From contig MCGO01000104.1 in assembly GCA_002104985.1 (NCBI GenBank), positions 1-64,000 on the forward strand: a stretch of 64,000 nt of DNA, in the 5' to 3' direction. The notes under the pieces are model-generated. The model was not told where the DNA came from. It saw nothing but the letters and a program-made list of their open reading frames with translations, and did not search any database. A program made the translations under genes and the position numbers. Shown one piece after another: positions 35,157 through 47,940 of the stretch (position 1 is its first letter; every line of letters starts with the position of its first letter). Source of the DNA: Rhizoclosmatium globosum (taxonomy: Eukaryota > Chytridiomycota > Chytridiomycetes > Chytridiales > Chytriomycetaceae).

Positions 35157-36053
35157 TTACTCAAAATTTAAATCACATCCAGTAACTTTCTTTGTCCAAG
35201 ATGATGTCTGAGCTCCTTCAACTTCATCAAATCCCATTGCTCCCCACGCCCGGTCCGCCTCATTCGACCATCCAATAACGACCACCATCTCATAACCTCT
35301 TTCTTTCGCTCTCTTAATTCCATATTCCTCTACCAAATGGCGCGTAAACCCCTTTCTTCGAACACGTTCCGAAACTCCCGCTCCCTGCACATATGCGAGC
35401 CCGTAGCGGTATCGCATCGTCAAGTAGCCCACACAGTCTCCAGAAGAGTCTTCTTTGATGATAAAATGTTCATCAGCGCCAAGATCTGAAAGTACTGACA
35501 GTTGCAGGTTGAACCATTCGATATGAGCCGGAGAGTACGAAAACAGAGTTGTTTCAAACTGAATACGGTTCGGCCAGTCTGGATGGGTTGGTGTAACTTG
35601 GATGATGGAGAATCCAGGTGGTAGAGGGACTTGACCACAAGTGTTTGATTCAGCGACAAGGTTGCGGCAACGGATCTTTCCAGCAGCTCCGCCTCGAGAT
35701 TGTGTGAAACCAAGAGCTTCAAGCTGCTGCGGACTCGGATGGAAGGTTCCCGGGGAGAATCCATAAACCTCGATTACAATATCTTTAGCCTCGTTTACAG
35801 CAACAAATGCAGCAAGATCACGATTGAAGTCTTCCTGTGATGCATTCTTTTGAATGTAATCAAGGACCGTGATGCGCTTTGGTCGAGACAGATACAGGAA
35901 GTTGTTAGCAGTTGTAAGGTTGCGGTCTGACGAATCCAACGGATAAATCATTTCATCCCAAGTGCTCGTTCTTGTCCAGCACGATAGGAATGCGGTATCC
36001 AAAGGATTGATAAGCTTGGGATACGCTTCTTGATCTGCAAGATGGATAGACAT
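35157..36053 (-). CDS. GNAT-like N-acetyltransferase
   Basis: Single-exon gene of 298 aa. The C-terminal half carries the GNAT acetyl-CoA-binding region: VGYLTMRYRYGLAYVQGAGV (beta strands 4-5), then the pyrophosphate loop VRRKGFTRHLVEEYGIKRAK. VVVIGWSNEADRAWGAMGF is the end strand. The N-terminal half is not recognised and may hold a second, degenerate GNAT fold. The substrate cannot be told. It lies 3' to 3' of nothing: it is codirectional with ELP3 downstream of it (63 bp between ELP3's stop and this start), so transcription units are tightly packed. Confidence 0.65.
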   Translation of the reverse strand: MSIHLADQEAYPKLINPLDTAFLSCWTRTSTWDEMIYPLDSSDRNLTTANNFLYLSRPKRITVLDYIQKNASQEDFNRDLAAFVAVNEAKDIVIEVYGFSPGTFHPSPQQLEALGFTQSRGGAAGKIRCRNLVAESNTCGQVPLPPGFSIIQVTPTHPDWPNRIQFETTLFSYSPAHIEWFNLQLSVLSDLGADEHFIIKEDSSGDCVGYLTMRYRYGLAYVQGAGVSERVRRKGFTRHLVEEYGIKRAKERGYEMVVVIGWSNEADRAWGAMGFDEVEGAQTSSWTKKVTGCDLNFE

Positions 36054-36115
36054 GATTTCTTCAAAGATTTTCTTGAATCACCTTTCATTGATTTAACATT
36101 TCGTATTTATTAGCA

Positions 36116-38000
<1,885 letters not shown>

Positions 38001-38061
38001 TTGAGATGCAGTTTTGCTTTTGAGAGTTAAAAAAGAAAGAAGAAGAGGAAAGAGAAAAGAG
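38001..38061. promoter_or_regulatory. 61-bp bidirectional promoter, ELP3/GID7
   Basis: The whole space between the two divergent start codons is 61 bp. It is purine-rich on the plus strand (AAGAAAGAAGAAGAGGAAAG). Both 5' UTRs and the shared promoter must fit here or overlap coding sequence. Confidence 0.6.
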
Positions 38062-40218
38062 ATGCACGAATCCGAGCCACCGCCAACCAACTTGAACTCT
38101 CTTTGTTCACTCGGCCAAGTCCAGCGCAACGAGCGAGTTCGTCTTGTTGCGCAGATGTTGCGGGACCTTGGCTTCAGGTGCGTGCGTGGCTGTCTGGATG
38201 TGTTTGTTTGCGAGGTACAGTGTGGAGGACTAACGACGTGCCTTCGAATCCAGCGAATCCGTCGACGCGCTGCTTCGCGAATCCGGCGTTGTTCTGGAAT
38301 CCGCGGACGCCACTCGTTTGCGCCAACTGTTTCTCGATGGAAATTGGGATGCTGCGGAGTCGCTCGTGTCTGCAATTTGTTCAAGTGGAGGCGATGCTGC
38401 CGATCGCCTCAAGGTTCAGTTGCATTCGTTCACATAATATGAAGTCTTTTAACAATGTATATTCTACTCGATATAGGATTCCTTGTTCGCCATTCGGCTT
38501 CAAAAGTTCTTGGAGTTATTGGAGGCGAACAAACCAAAAGAGGCTTTGCTCACTTTACGCTCGGAAATCTCTTTAGTTTGCTCAGACCATTCTTTCTTGC
38601 ATAAGTTGTCTAGTTTGATGATGTGCTCGTCCATCCAAGATGTGAAGAGGAAGGCCGATTGGGATGGTGCAAATGGTCGATCTCGTACAGACTTGTTGAC
38701 AAGGCTGCAGAGTAAGAAAGAATCGTATCCTTTCAGATAATTACCGTACTAAAACTTACTTTATAATTAGATAATTTATCGAGTGGAACCATGCTGCCAG
38801 AAAATAGATTGGAAACTTTACTCAGCCAAGCCATTGAACATCAGAAACGCAAATGTCTCTACCATAATATTCCTACTCAAGATATTTCTCTGCTCAATGA
38901 CCACTGCTGTAGTAGGTTCGTCGATTGTTCGAAAAAATGGGAACGCGGCGAATTGGGCTTTTTGTGAAGCGATTTGTGTAGCGAGTACAAGAGCGAACAG
39001 CTCGATGCCGTGACTGCAAAAAATGATATGAGGCGCAGCGAATGAGTTTTTCCGAAGCTATTGGAGCGTGTCCGGCTTAGAATTATTCTCACAGTACCCA
39101 CGCTCCAGGGCATCCTTTCCAGGAAAATGCCGACAAGTCCTAGACGGACATTCCGATGAAGTTTGGTTCGTCGCGTTCTCTCCAAACGGTCAATATCTTG
39201 CGTCTGCATCAAAGGACTGTACTTGCATCATCTGGGATGCTACCGTTAGTTCCTTATTTCAAGTGACCAACATAGCTCTAAACTACTGATTCACCAGACA
39301 TTTAAACCTGTTCATGTTTTGCGAGGTCATTCAGATCATGTGTCGGTACTGGCATGGAGCTCAGATAGTGCAGCTTTGGTGACTGGATCAAATGATAACT
39401 CTATAAAACTATGGAATGTTCAAGTAAGAATACGATCTTTTGGTAATTGTAATTTCCTTACCCCCCCCCCCCCCCCCCCCCCCCACCTACAGACAGGGAC
39501 ATGCTCACAGACTTTCGCTCTACATACAGAGAGTGTTACATCTCTTGCATTTATTCCTGGATCCACCATATCATTTGTTTCAAGTTCAGTTGATAAGAAT
39601 ATTCTTTTGTGGTCAGTTGAGGGACACGTGCTTCATAAATGGAATGGTGTCCGTGTGACGGACCTGAACATCACAAGCGATGGTAAAAAGATGGTCACTA
39701 TTTCTGATAAACGCGTAAGAGTCTTTGACTTGGTCTCAAAGGAAGAAATTGCGTGCGTAATTACTTTTCCCTTAACATATTGTCATACTCATCACTCTCA
39801 CAGCTCACTACAAGAGCATGATGCAATTACTTCCATCTGTGTCGCTCAAAATGGAAGGTTCGCGCTTGTCAATGTGTCTGCCTGCCAAGAGATTCACTTG
39901 TGGGATATGGAAGAGAACCGTGTCTTGAGAAAGTTTATGGGACATAAGCAAAGTCGTTTTGTGATTCGTTCTACATTTGGAGGGTTGGACCAGAATTTCG
40001 TATTGAGTGGAAGCGAAGGTATGGTTTCTTTCATGCGAAGAGTACTAAGAAAACCTTAAGATTCCAACATATACGTTTGGAATCGCGAACACGGTGTTTT
40101 GCTGGAATCACTCGAGGGCCACACCGCAACCGTAAACTCAATTTCATGGAATACGCGTTTGAATATATTTGCAAGTGCTTCAGATGACCGAACCATCAGA
40201 ATTTGGGGTTGTCCATAA
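38062..40218 (+). CDS. GID7: WDR26/GID7-type subunit of the GID/CTLH E3 ubiquitin ligase
   Basis: Nine exons (38062-38177, 38254-38413, 38477-38711, 38771-38915, 39109-39244, 39298-39423, 39493-39752, 39804-40018, 40061-40218) join in frame to 516 aa. A LisH/CTLH N-terminus (VRLVAQMLRDLGF, ESGVVLESADATRLRQLFLD, GNWDAAESLV) precedes MLPENRLETLLSQAIEHQ. Seven or so WD40 blades follow, including FPGKCRQVLDGHSDEVWF, VLRGHSDHVSVLAWS, SCQEIHLWDMEE-like and GRFVIRSTFGG-like segments, and DRTIRIWG at the end. This matches WDR26 in vertebrates and Gid7 in yeast, which help assemble the supramolecular ligase that degrades gluconeogenic enzymes. A 24-base poly-C lies in the intron before exon 7. Confidence 0.92.
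39461..39484 (+). repeat. 24-base poly-C run in a GID7 intron
   Basis: An uninterrupted C24 lies eight bases before the AG acceptor of exon 7, in place of the usual U-rich polypyrimidine tract. Its true length in the genome may differ, since such runs are often miscounted. Confidence 0.9.
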
Positions 40219-40310
40219 TTTTGTGTTTTCAATAAATGACGTGAAACTACCGGTTTTTATTTACTGCTACATTGTTCACCACAAATCAATCTTTCCTTTC
40301 TTCCACTTGA

Positions 40311-41072
40311 TCAGTTAATTTGAGCAAGGTAAGCCTCTTTACCCAAAAACGTTTCAAGAACGGATTCGCGTGTAGTCACAGCATTGAGCCACTCATGGAA
40401 ACGAGCAAACTTGTCTGAGTCAGGCAAAGCAACGCCCTTCTTCTCCAATGCCAAAGATAAACGAAGTGCGAATGGGGCAGTGATCACCTCAGCAAGACTA
40501 GCATTTATTAGAGGCATTACTTATTGAGAAAACGACTTACCTGAACTTGCTTCCCAACAAAAATGGTCCGTCGTCAGATAAGGTTAAAGCCGTCAAACTG
40601 TTCTGGACAGTTGTAACGAACTTTGTAACGACAGCAAGAGCCTCATCATCAACAGGGCCACGTGCATACTTGAATGCAGGACTGATTGCGTCTTGGAACT
40701 GTTGAATAAAGAGTCGGATCTTTGCACGAACCAGCGGGTTTGATGGAAGGAGCTCTGGTCCAACGCCTTCGAAGTTCTCAATGAAGAATTCCGCAATAAT
40801 GGCGGATTCAGGAAGGAATGTGTCCTTGATCTGGATCGCAGGGACTTTTCCAATAGGGTAGAGTTGCAAATACCATTCAGGCTTGTTCTTAAGATCTATG
40901 TGTTTCTTGAAGTTTCAAGTTAGGAGTTGTAAGGGAGTTGAGCGCAAACCTTTTCAATCTTGTCCCAGAGACCTTTCTCATGAAGGACAATAGAAGAGCG
41001 GTGAACGTATGGGCAACCGTTGTGCCAGAAGTAAGTGATCTCGGATACAGGAATGGAGTCTGTAACAGTCAT
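40311..41072 (-). CDS. Glutathione S-transferase, omega-like
   Basis: Exons 41072-40950, 40905-40541 and 40497-40311 give 224 aa. The N-terminal thioredoxin-like domain has YFWHNGCPYVHRSSIVLHEK, with a Cys-Pro motif as in omega-class enzymes (Cys rather than Tyr/Ser catalysis). NKPEWYLQLYPIGKVPAIQI (the cis-Pro loop) and LPESAIIAEFFIENF, with the glutathione-contacting Glu-Ser, follow. The C-terminal helical domain ends ETFLGKEAYLAQIN. A role in thiol redox chemistry or dehydroascorbate reduction is probable, and the exact substrate unknown. It converges on GID7, with 92 bp between stops. Confidence 0.85.
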
Positions 41073-41297
41073 TTGGATGGTAATTTTGATTTGATTTGAT
41101 TTATGGAACAAGCGGAACGAGGGTGGCTTTTATCCTCTCGCATTGCGTGATTTGCACGTTATGACTATTAAATAAACAACATTAAACCAACAAATAAACT
41201 ATGCAAAACATATCATTCAAATTGCAACATATATTTCCTCACACCATGGCGCATATCCAGCCACACTAAACAACAAATAAACAAACAGATTAGAGGC

Positions 41298-42860
41298 TCA
41301 AATAAGATCAGCGATGTTGAGTGGCATCTCGTCGATCTGAGTGCTGTAGAAAGTTTCAATGTCACGGAGCATACGAGCGTCATCACCAGCAACAAAGTTG
41401 ATGGCAACACCCTTACGACCGAAACGACCACCACGACCGATACGGTGAATGTAGTTCTCACGGTTGGATGGGAGGTCGTAGTTGATAACCAAAGAGACGT
41501 GCTGAACGTCGATACCACGAGCAAGCAAGTCAGTGGTGATGAGGACACGGGAAGATCCAGAACGGAACTCCTTCATGATAACCTCACGCTCCTGTTGAGT
41601 CATCTCTCCGTGCTAAAGTGCAAAAGATTAGGAGGAGAGCTTTGAAGCAAGCAGGTTACGTACCAAAGCAGAGACAGTGAATTCACGAGAGTGCATCTTC
41701 TCAGTGAGCCACTCGACCTTTCTACGAGTGTTACAGAAGATAACGGCCTGGGTAATAGTAACAGTCTCGTACAAGTCGCACAAGGTGTCAAGCTTCCAGT
41801 CCTCCTTCTCAACGGCAACGTAGAACTGCTTAATACCTTCAAGGGTGAGTTCGTCACGCTTGACAAGAATACGGACAGGGTCACGCATGAACTTCTTGGT
41901 AACTTCAAGAACCTCAGCAGGCATGGTAGCAGAAAGAAGAACAACCTGAGTGCTGCTTGGGAGGGTCTGGAAAACGTCGTAAATCTGGTCCTTGAAACCA
42001 CGGGACAACATTTCATCGGCTTCGTCCAAAATGAACATCTTAATGTCATCGGTTCTGAACAATCCACGGTTGATCATGTCGAAAACACGACCTGGGGTTC
42101 CAACGACAACCTGGGCACCGTCCTGCAACTTGCGCATGTCGTCCTTAATGCTGGTACCACCAATACAGGCGTGGCAGTCAACGTTGAGGTAGTCTCCGAG
42201 AGCGAGGACAACCTTTTGAATTTGCTGAGCCAACTCACGGGTTGGGGCAAGGATAAGAGCCTGAGTCTTCTTGACGTTCAAGTCAATGGACTGGAGGGCG
42301 GAAATAGAGAAAGTAGCAGTCTTTCCAGTACCAGACTGGGCTTGGGCAATCACATCGTGTCCCTTAACGACTGGGAGAATGGCTCTCTGCTGAATGGCGG
42401 ATGGCTTTTCGAAACTAGAGTGTGGAAGGGGGGATCAGCAAGAATGCACAATGTAAAAGCGGCCCAACTTACCCGTAAGAGTAAATACCACGGAGGAGCT
42501 CTTCCTTCAACTGCATGTCGTCGAACTTGTCGACAACAGTGTCCCAGTTGGACTGCACAGACAGTTAGCTCTTAATTGACAGCTTGGGCCAGGCCCTTAG
42601 TCCGAAACATACCTCGATTTCGCCCTCAGGCACGTCGCTAAGCCCGACGTTGGCTTCGTTTTCACTGGAAAGAGAAAGAGGTGGTCAGAATCATCTGTTT
42701 CACATTCACTCAAGCGGAAGTCCTGGTCAAGTACATTCCCCCGTCCAATTGAGCTCCATCTATCTCATCTTACTACTGCAAGATAACCTTATGCGCTGTC
42801 CAGCCAGAATCCAAGGGGAAAGAGGAGTGCATCCAGGGCATAAACTCACTTTCTGCTCAT
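41298..42860 (-). CDS. TIF1: Translation initiation factor eIF4A, DEAD-box RNA helicase
   Basis: Exons 42860-42850, 42664-42613, 42552-42473, 42414-41664 and 41612-41298 give 402 aa, the family length. The first exon holds only 11 coding bases. eIF4A unwinds mRNA 5' leaders within eIF4F. All helicase motifs are present: Q-motif region ([12 protein letters not shown]), [11 protein letters not shown] (I), PTRELAQQ (Ia), TPGRVFDM (Ib), DEAD (II), SATMP (III), [13 protein letters not shown] (IV), [18 protein letters not shown] (V) and [13 protein letters not shown] (VI). The C-terminus ends MPLNIADLI. No frame breaks. Confidence 0.96.
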
Positions 42861-43320
42861 GTTTTTGGTCTGCGAAAAAGAAGAAAATCAGGATACTGAC
42901 GAAATTTTCCGAGGGTCTGTTTCACTATTGTTCGAAGCTGAATGTATGGTAGACGCATGAAGCAAGAGTGATGAAATGGCTAGTGAAGACTGGTAAAGAT
43001 AGCTGCCGACGCATCTGCAGTGTTTGAGTTGAGGTTGGAATGAGTTCAAAACCAGTGGATCTTGCACTTGAATGCAGCTAACAATACAAATCAACTGTTA
43101 AACCTTTGGCGGTGAATGAGACAAGAATAGATTTCGTTGAATACCACCACGAATTGCAACTATGAATTAACAATCGCCCGACGCCAACCCTAATCATCCC
43201 CAAGCGAGCTGAAAAGCCATGTCCATTTGAACTAACCTTTCTCCTCCCCCGATTATATTTGGAAGGAAAGGAAGAGGAGAAGTCAACGTGGAACTCTTTT
43301 TTCACAACCACTTCCAAAAA

Positions 43321-44538
43321 ATGACCCAAGAATAGTTGAGTGGCAACCTCCTCCTAACCGCCTGTACCCCACACACCTGCTTTACCTCCCTCTATCGCTT
43401 TTCCACTAGTTGGTTGAATCGATGGACCGCTGGAGGATCGTCTCCGTTTCCTCTTGAATATTTTGGCCTCTTTCAAAGCAACGCAACTAACCCCAACCCA
43501 AATTAGCGATTACCTCTTCAAGCTCCTTCTTATCGGTGACTCCGGTGTCGGAAAGTCCTGTTTGCTCCTGCGTTTCGCCGACGACACTTACACAGAGAGC
43601 TACATCAGTACTATTGGTGTTGATTTCAAGATTCGCACAATCGAACTCGAAGGAAAGACTGTCAAATTGCAGATTGTAAATATCAAAACATTATCCCTTG
43701 CCTCGCTTCTGTGACTCAGCTGTCTATCTTTGCTGGATTATCTCGTCACTTTATGGATTTTGGAGGGATGGATTGTCGTGGTGTCAGGCCATTAGTGCCT
43801 CCCTGTCCCAACGTCATGGAGTCTCGCGGTATCAAGATGTTCAATATGATATGAGAGTTGAAGATCGGCTGTTTTTGTGGGGCTGTTGAGGTGTATCTTT
43901 GGGATTGGGCACTGTTAGCTTTCTACTGTCGATTTTATGGCTATCCATGTGGCTCGAATCACTAACCTCAATTACTCTAATAGTGGGACACTGCTGGACA
44001 AGAGCGTTTCCGGACCATCACATCATCCTACTACCGTGGGGCTCACGGTATCATTGTCGTTTACGATGTGACTGACCAGGACACATTCAACAACGTGAAG
44101 CAATGGTTGCAGGAAATTGACAGATACGCAGTGGAGGGTGTGAACAAGCTGCTGGTTGGAAACAAGAGCGACTTGAAGGACAAGAAGGTTGTTGACTTCA
44201 ATGCTGCAAAGGTGAGACCATGACAAGAAATACGGGTCAACCCCGATTACCGTTTTTGTAACTGTTTCCTCCTGTAGGAATTTGCCGATACTCTTGAGAT
44301 TCCATTCTTGGAGACCTCTGCCAAAAACTCTTCCAACGTCGAACAGGCTTTCTTGACAATGGCGAAGCAAATTAAAGATAGGTATGTATAGTTTGTACTC
44401 ATGTTTCTATCAGTGTAATGTTTAATGGCTGATTTTGTTGCTAGAATGGGATCTGCAACTGCTGCTGCACCAAACAAAGCCGCGATCAAGGTTACTCAAG
44501 GTTCCGCTGTTCAGGCGCAATCTGGAGGCTGCTGTTAA
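43321..44538 (+). CDS. YPT1: Rab GTPase YPT1/Rab1
   Basis: Exons 43321-43334, 43507-43675, 43984-44211, 44278-44381 and 44445-44538 give 202 aa. YPT1 controls ER-to-Golgi vesicle traffic and autophagy. The 14-base first exon gives MTQEY, completing [16 protein letters not shown]. Motifs are GDSGVGKS (P-loop), [13 protein letters not shown] (switch I), [20 protein letters not shown] (switch II), NKSDL and ETSAKN (guanine specificity), with a C-terminal SGGCC for double geranylgeranylation. The first intron starts GTTGAG, a weak donor, so the first exon is less certain. The second intron (308 nt) is long for this genome. Confidence 0.93.
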
Positions 44539-44738
44539 GAAAGCTGGTTGGGAGAGCTGAATTGTATTTTGAGAAAGAGTACGGGGTTTCGTGAATGCAT
44601 GTTGAAATTGGTTTCTTTTACTTTTCACACTTTATCTTGTTTTTTCGCCTCTGTGCTTTAGTGAAGAATTCTTTGAAACTCTACCATTTCTTGTCTTTCT
44701 GTCTGCTGGCGGGGAAAGAATCTCTAGTTGAAAAACAG

Positions 44739-45181
44739 ATGAACGCACAAACTAACTCCTTCAAATCCCTGGTAGACCAAAAGCTCGTTCGCAGCGGTGA
44801 AAAAGACAAGTAAGTTTCTTTGACTGTAATTCTCGAAAGGGCTGACAGCAGTTTACTTGTGCAGAGTGAAGGAGATGCTTCGAACACGACTTGTTGAATG
44901 TGGATGGAGGGACGAACTTAAGGCGCTCTGCAAAGGTATTCCATTCAAAAGACAGCCAACAGCATAGTTGATGTGTATGCTTTCTCAGAGGTCATTCAAT
45001 CAAAGGGTCTTGAGCACATTACAGTTGAACAACTGGTCCTTGAAATCACCCCGAAAGGCCGAGGTAAAGTCCCAGTCTAATGCTCCAATATCATATTCTT
45101 ACAAATTTGATAGCTATGGTGCCCGACACTGTCCGAGCAGAAGTCTTACAAAAGATACGAAAGGTGCTCTCTGACGCATAG
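44739..45181 (+). CDS. SUS1: SUS1/ENY2, SAGA and TREX-2 subunit
   Basis: Exons 44739-44809, 44865-44935, 44989-45063 and 45114-45181 give 94 aa, exactly the family size. SUS1 is a small helical protein shared by the SAGA histone-deubiquitinating module and the TREX-2 mRNA-export complex at the nuclear pore. Landmarks are [56 protein letters not shown] and [14 protein letters not shown]. As in yeast SUS1, this tiny gene is split by several introns. It starts about 200 bp after YPT1 on the same strand. Confidence 0.93.
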
Positions 45182-45365
45182 TGCAACAAACAGTCCCAAT
45201 AAACTCATCATACATCAATTGTACAATACCATAATCGTTTTAATCTTATAATATACGTGATCACAATCCAAACAATCAAAAAACACTCTGTAACCCCAAA
45301 ACAGTAAACATACATAAGAATGAGCAAACAAATAACAATAGAAGGCGCAGGTACTTCCTCCATCA

Positions 45366-47906
45366 TTATTTCAATTCAAACAACTTTACAATGCCGTCTG
45401 CTCCACCACTCGCCAGGCATTCTGCATCAGTTGGGTGATATGCCACATCCCAAATCCCTTCATCATTCTTTTGCCTGTGCGTGCTGTACTCTTGAACGCA
45501 AGACCGTGTCCCAATATCCCACCATCGGATCGAACAGTCGTGACCAGACGAAGCAAATGTTAAACCAGACGACGGTGGAACAGATAAGGAAGTAACTGCA
45601 TTTTGATGACCGAGCATAGAGTGGATACAGAACCTAGTAATGAAGATTTAGCGAAATGAACTTCATATCTGCAAACTGTTTACCTGTATTAATATCAAAG
45701 AACCGAATGAATCGATCTTCATGCGCAGTTATCAGAAGCGGCAGTGTTGGGTGTGCGATAATCTTGTTGATTTGGGTATTCAAAGAACCATCTGTAAACC
45801 AATTTCGTCGAAAAACGTGAGTAAGCCTGAGAGTTGAATATGATACTCACCATATGAAGCCATACTATCGATATCCAACACAACTTTTCCTGTCTCCACA
45901 TCAAAAATCCGTCCTAGTGCATTCTGATAGACAACAGAAATCCACCGACCCCCATTTGCAGGCATCCACGCAATACTAGTCGGATTCAAGTCAAACTCGC
46001 CTCCAAATCCATCTCGTAGTGTTGCAAGCAGTCGATGCCCTGCACCCCCTCGTGCATCGAAAATCTTGACTGTCCCATCTGCAGAGGCAGTCGCAAGACA
46101 TGCTGATGTTTGAGTGATTCCATCGCTCAGTTGCATATCCCAAACAGTGTCAGTATGAGAAACGATGAGTTGTCGTTGAGGGTTCTTGCCTGAGGTATAT
46201 GATCAGTATAAACAAATGAAGCGTACATAAATGAGGAGGAATCAGTACCATAACTAGAATATGTGTCTCGATCTACCAAATTCGCCCCATTTCCATCTTT
46301 CAGGTTCCATACTCGAATACTCGAATCAGTGCCTCCAGTGTAAAATAAGCTTCCATCTCGAGAGACTGCCAATGATGTAACAGGACCAGCATGTCCACGG
46401 AATGTGACTATCGGTTCAGTATCGGATTTAGGTGTAATTGTCTTCCGAAAATCCTGGTTGGTTGAAGATGATGGTAAAGAGTCAAGGGCCCACAGTTTGG
46501 TGGTTCCATCTTCCGAGCAGGAGAGCAAAGACTTTCGAGAAGTGTTTGGGATAAATGCAACAGCGCGAACAGAATCCAGATGACTGGTTAGGGAAGCTTT
46601 TGGTTTCCAAATTCTAGGTGAATCGTTTTCATCTGAGATTGACTGAATAGAAATATTTTGTGAGATAATGATATGATGGTACAAAAGAAAAAAACTCTTA
46701 CCAATTCGCTTTGGCTGTTGGTGATGCAGAGGAGATGGGAGGTTATTCAATATCCTTTACAGAAAACAAACCGACATACCCATTGATTCCGCCAATATCA
46801 TCCAAATCAGTAGCATCGGATCAGAAGAAGAAGATCTTCTACCGTTCCTTCATTTGATTCGTTACGATTAGGCGGTTGCTTTCGCTTTCCAGTACCCATA
46901 GATGATGTATTCTGAGATGTAGCCTTTTTGAGAATAGAAAATTGCTGCGATGGTTGATGATGATTACTATTTTGATGCTCGTGCTGTTGCAATTGAGTTT
47001 GCGGCTGAGGTGTTAAAGAAGTGGCTCCTCGTGCTCTGAACCGCAGCTCATTTTCCTCTTCCTCTTCACGATCCGCTTCTTCGTCATCAATTAAATTTCC
47101 TACAGTGGATTGTTGCCTGATTCCAGTTGTCGTCGTCGTTGGCGGTACAGTAGAGATGCCGGGGACAAGCGAAGGATGTGGAGTAGACAAAGCAGGCATA
47201 GCAGAGTGTGCAAGAAGATAATTTGCTTCCGTAAATAATTTTTGAGTATTTCACGCGACCTAGTTTGTCCAAGTCCTTTTGAGTAGGAAAGCACAGCACC
47301 TGTGGCTGCTACTGCTGAGCTCACAGGAAGGGTAGTCGCAGTGGAGGTAAGAGGTACAGCTGAAGAGGATTATTTGCCCAATTTGAAGCTGCAACAGGAT
47401 TTTGAGCAGCAGGGCATCAAGAGAATCTTGAATGTTGTTTGTCGTTGACTGAGGTGCAACGACCGAACCTGGAACATGGGAGGCATCACCATTTGGAGCA
47501 GAAGAAGGTGTGTTATTTGAGGCCAGCTGTAGTTGCAAGTCCTGGTATCGCTTTCTGTGTTGGGACGCGGGGCAAATTAAGCAATGACTAGTTTGGATTT
47601 GAACGGGGGACAGACCGTTCCGTCTTAAGAGCGAATTCGAGCATGTTCGAGCGTCTCAGCAGATCCGTGTTTAGTGTTTCGAGTGCGCGCTTTTCGCCGT
47701 TGAGCAGAGCGAGCTGGGCCTAAGAACGGCGGTCAGCGAAGGACACGCAACCCACCAACAGTCCAACACACCCTCAACGCCTCTTTATCGACGGTCCACT
47801 CGTTTCGTTCGCGTTCGAAGCGTCGCCATTCTGAATTGAGAAAGTGGAGGACCTGGGGCAGCGACACGTTCTCAGTCGAGGATGTCGTTTGTGTCGTTGA
47901 TGCCAT
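45366..47906 (-). CDS. STRN: Striatin-family scaffold of the STRIPAK complex
   Basis: Multi-exon gene on the minus strand. The N-terminus, from the ATG at 47906, shows LPQVLHFLNSEWRRFERERN, the caveolin-binding and start-of-coiled-coil segment of striatins. After an intron it continues AQLALLNGEKRALETLNTDL and LRRSNMLEFALKTER. A disordered middle precedes WD40 blades: WKPKASLTSHLDSVRAVAF, FRGHAGPVTSLAVSRDGSL, TASADGTVKIFDARG, LLITAHEDRFIRFFDI, GHQNAVTSLSV and GHDCSIRWWDIGTRSCVQEY. Striatins bind PP2A and kinases in STRIPAK, which controls cell fusion and septation in fungi. The middle exons (about 46.8-47.6 kb) are hard to join by eye and probably contain indel errors. Its start is 34 bp from that of UPF3. 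Confidence 0.85.
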
Positions 47907-47940
47907 CTTTTTCTTGTGCTCCAACAATATTGAGAACCCA
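47907..47940. promoter_or_regulatory. 34-bp bidirectional promoter, striatin/UPF3
   Basis: Only 34 bases separate the divergent start codons, the shortest such gap in the window. There is no obvious TATA box. Either the 5' UTRs are extremely short or transcription starts inside the neighbouring coding region. Confidence 0.6.

Noticed and set aside
41691..42575. 294-codon open frame on the plus strand
   Set aside because: Antisense to eIF4A, whose helicase motifs are all intact on the minus strand.
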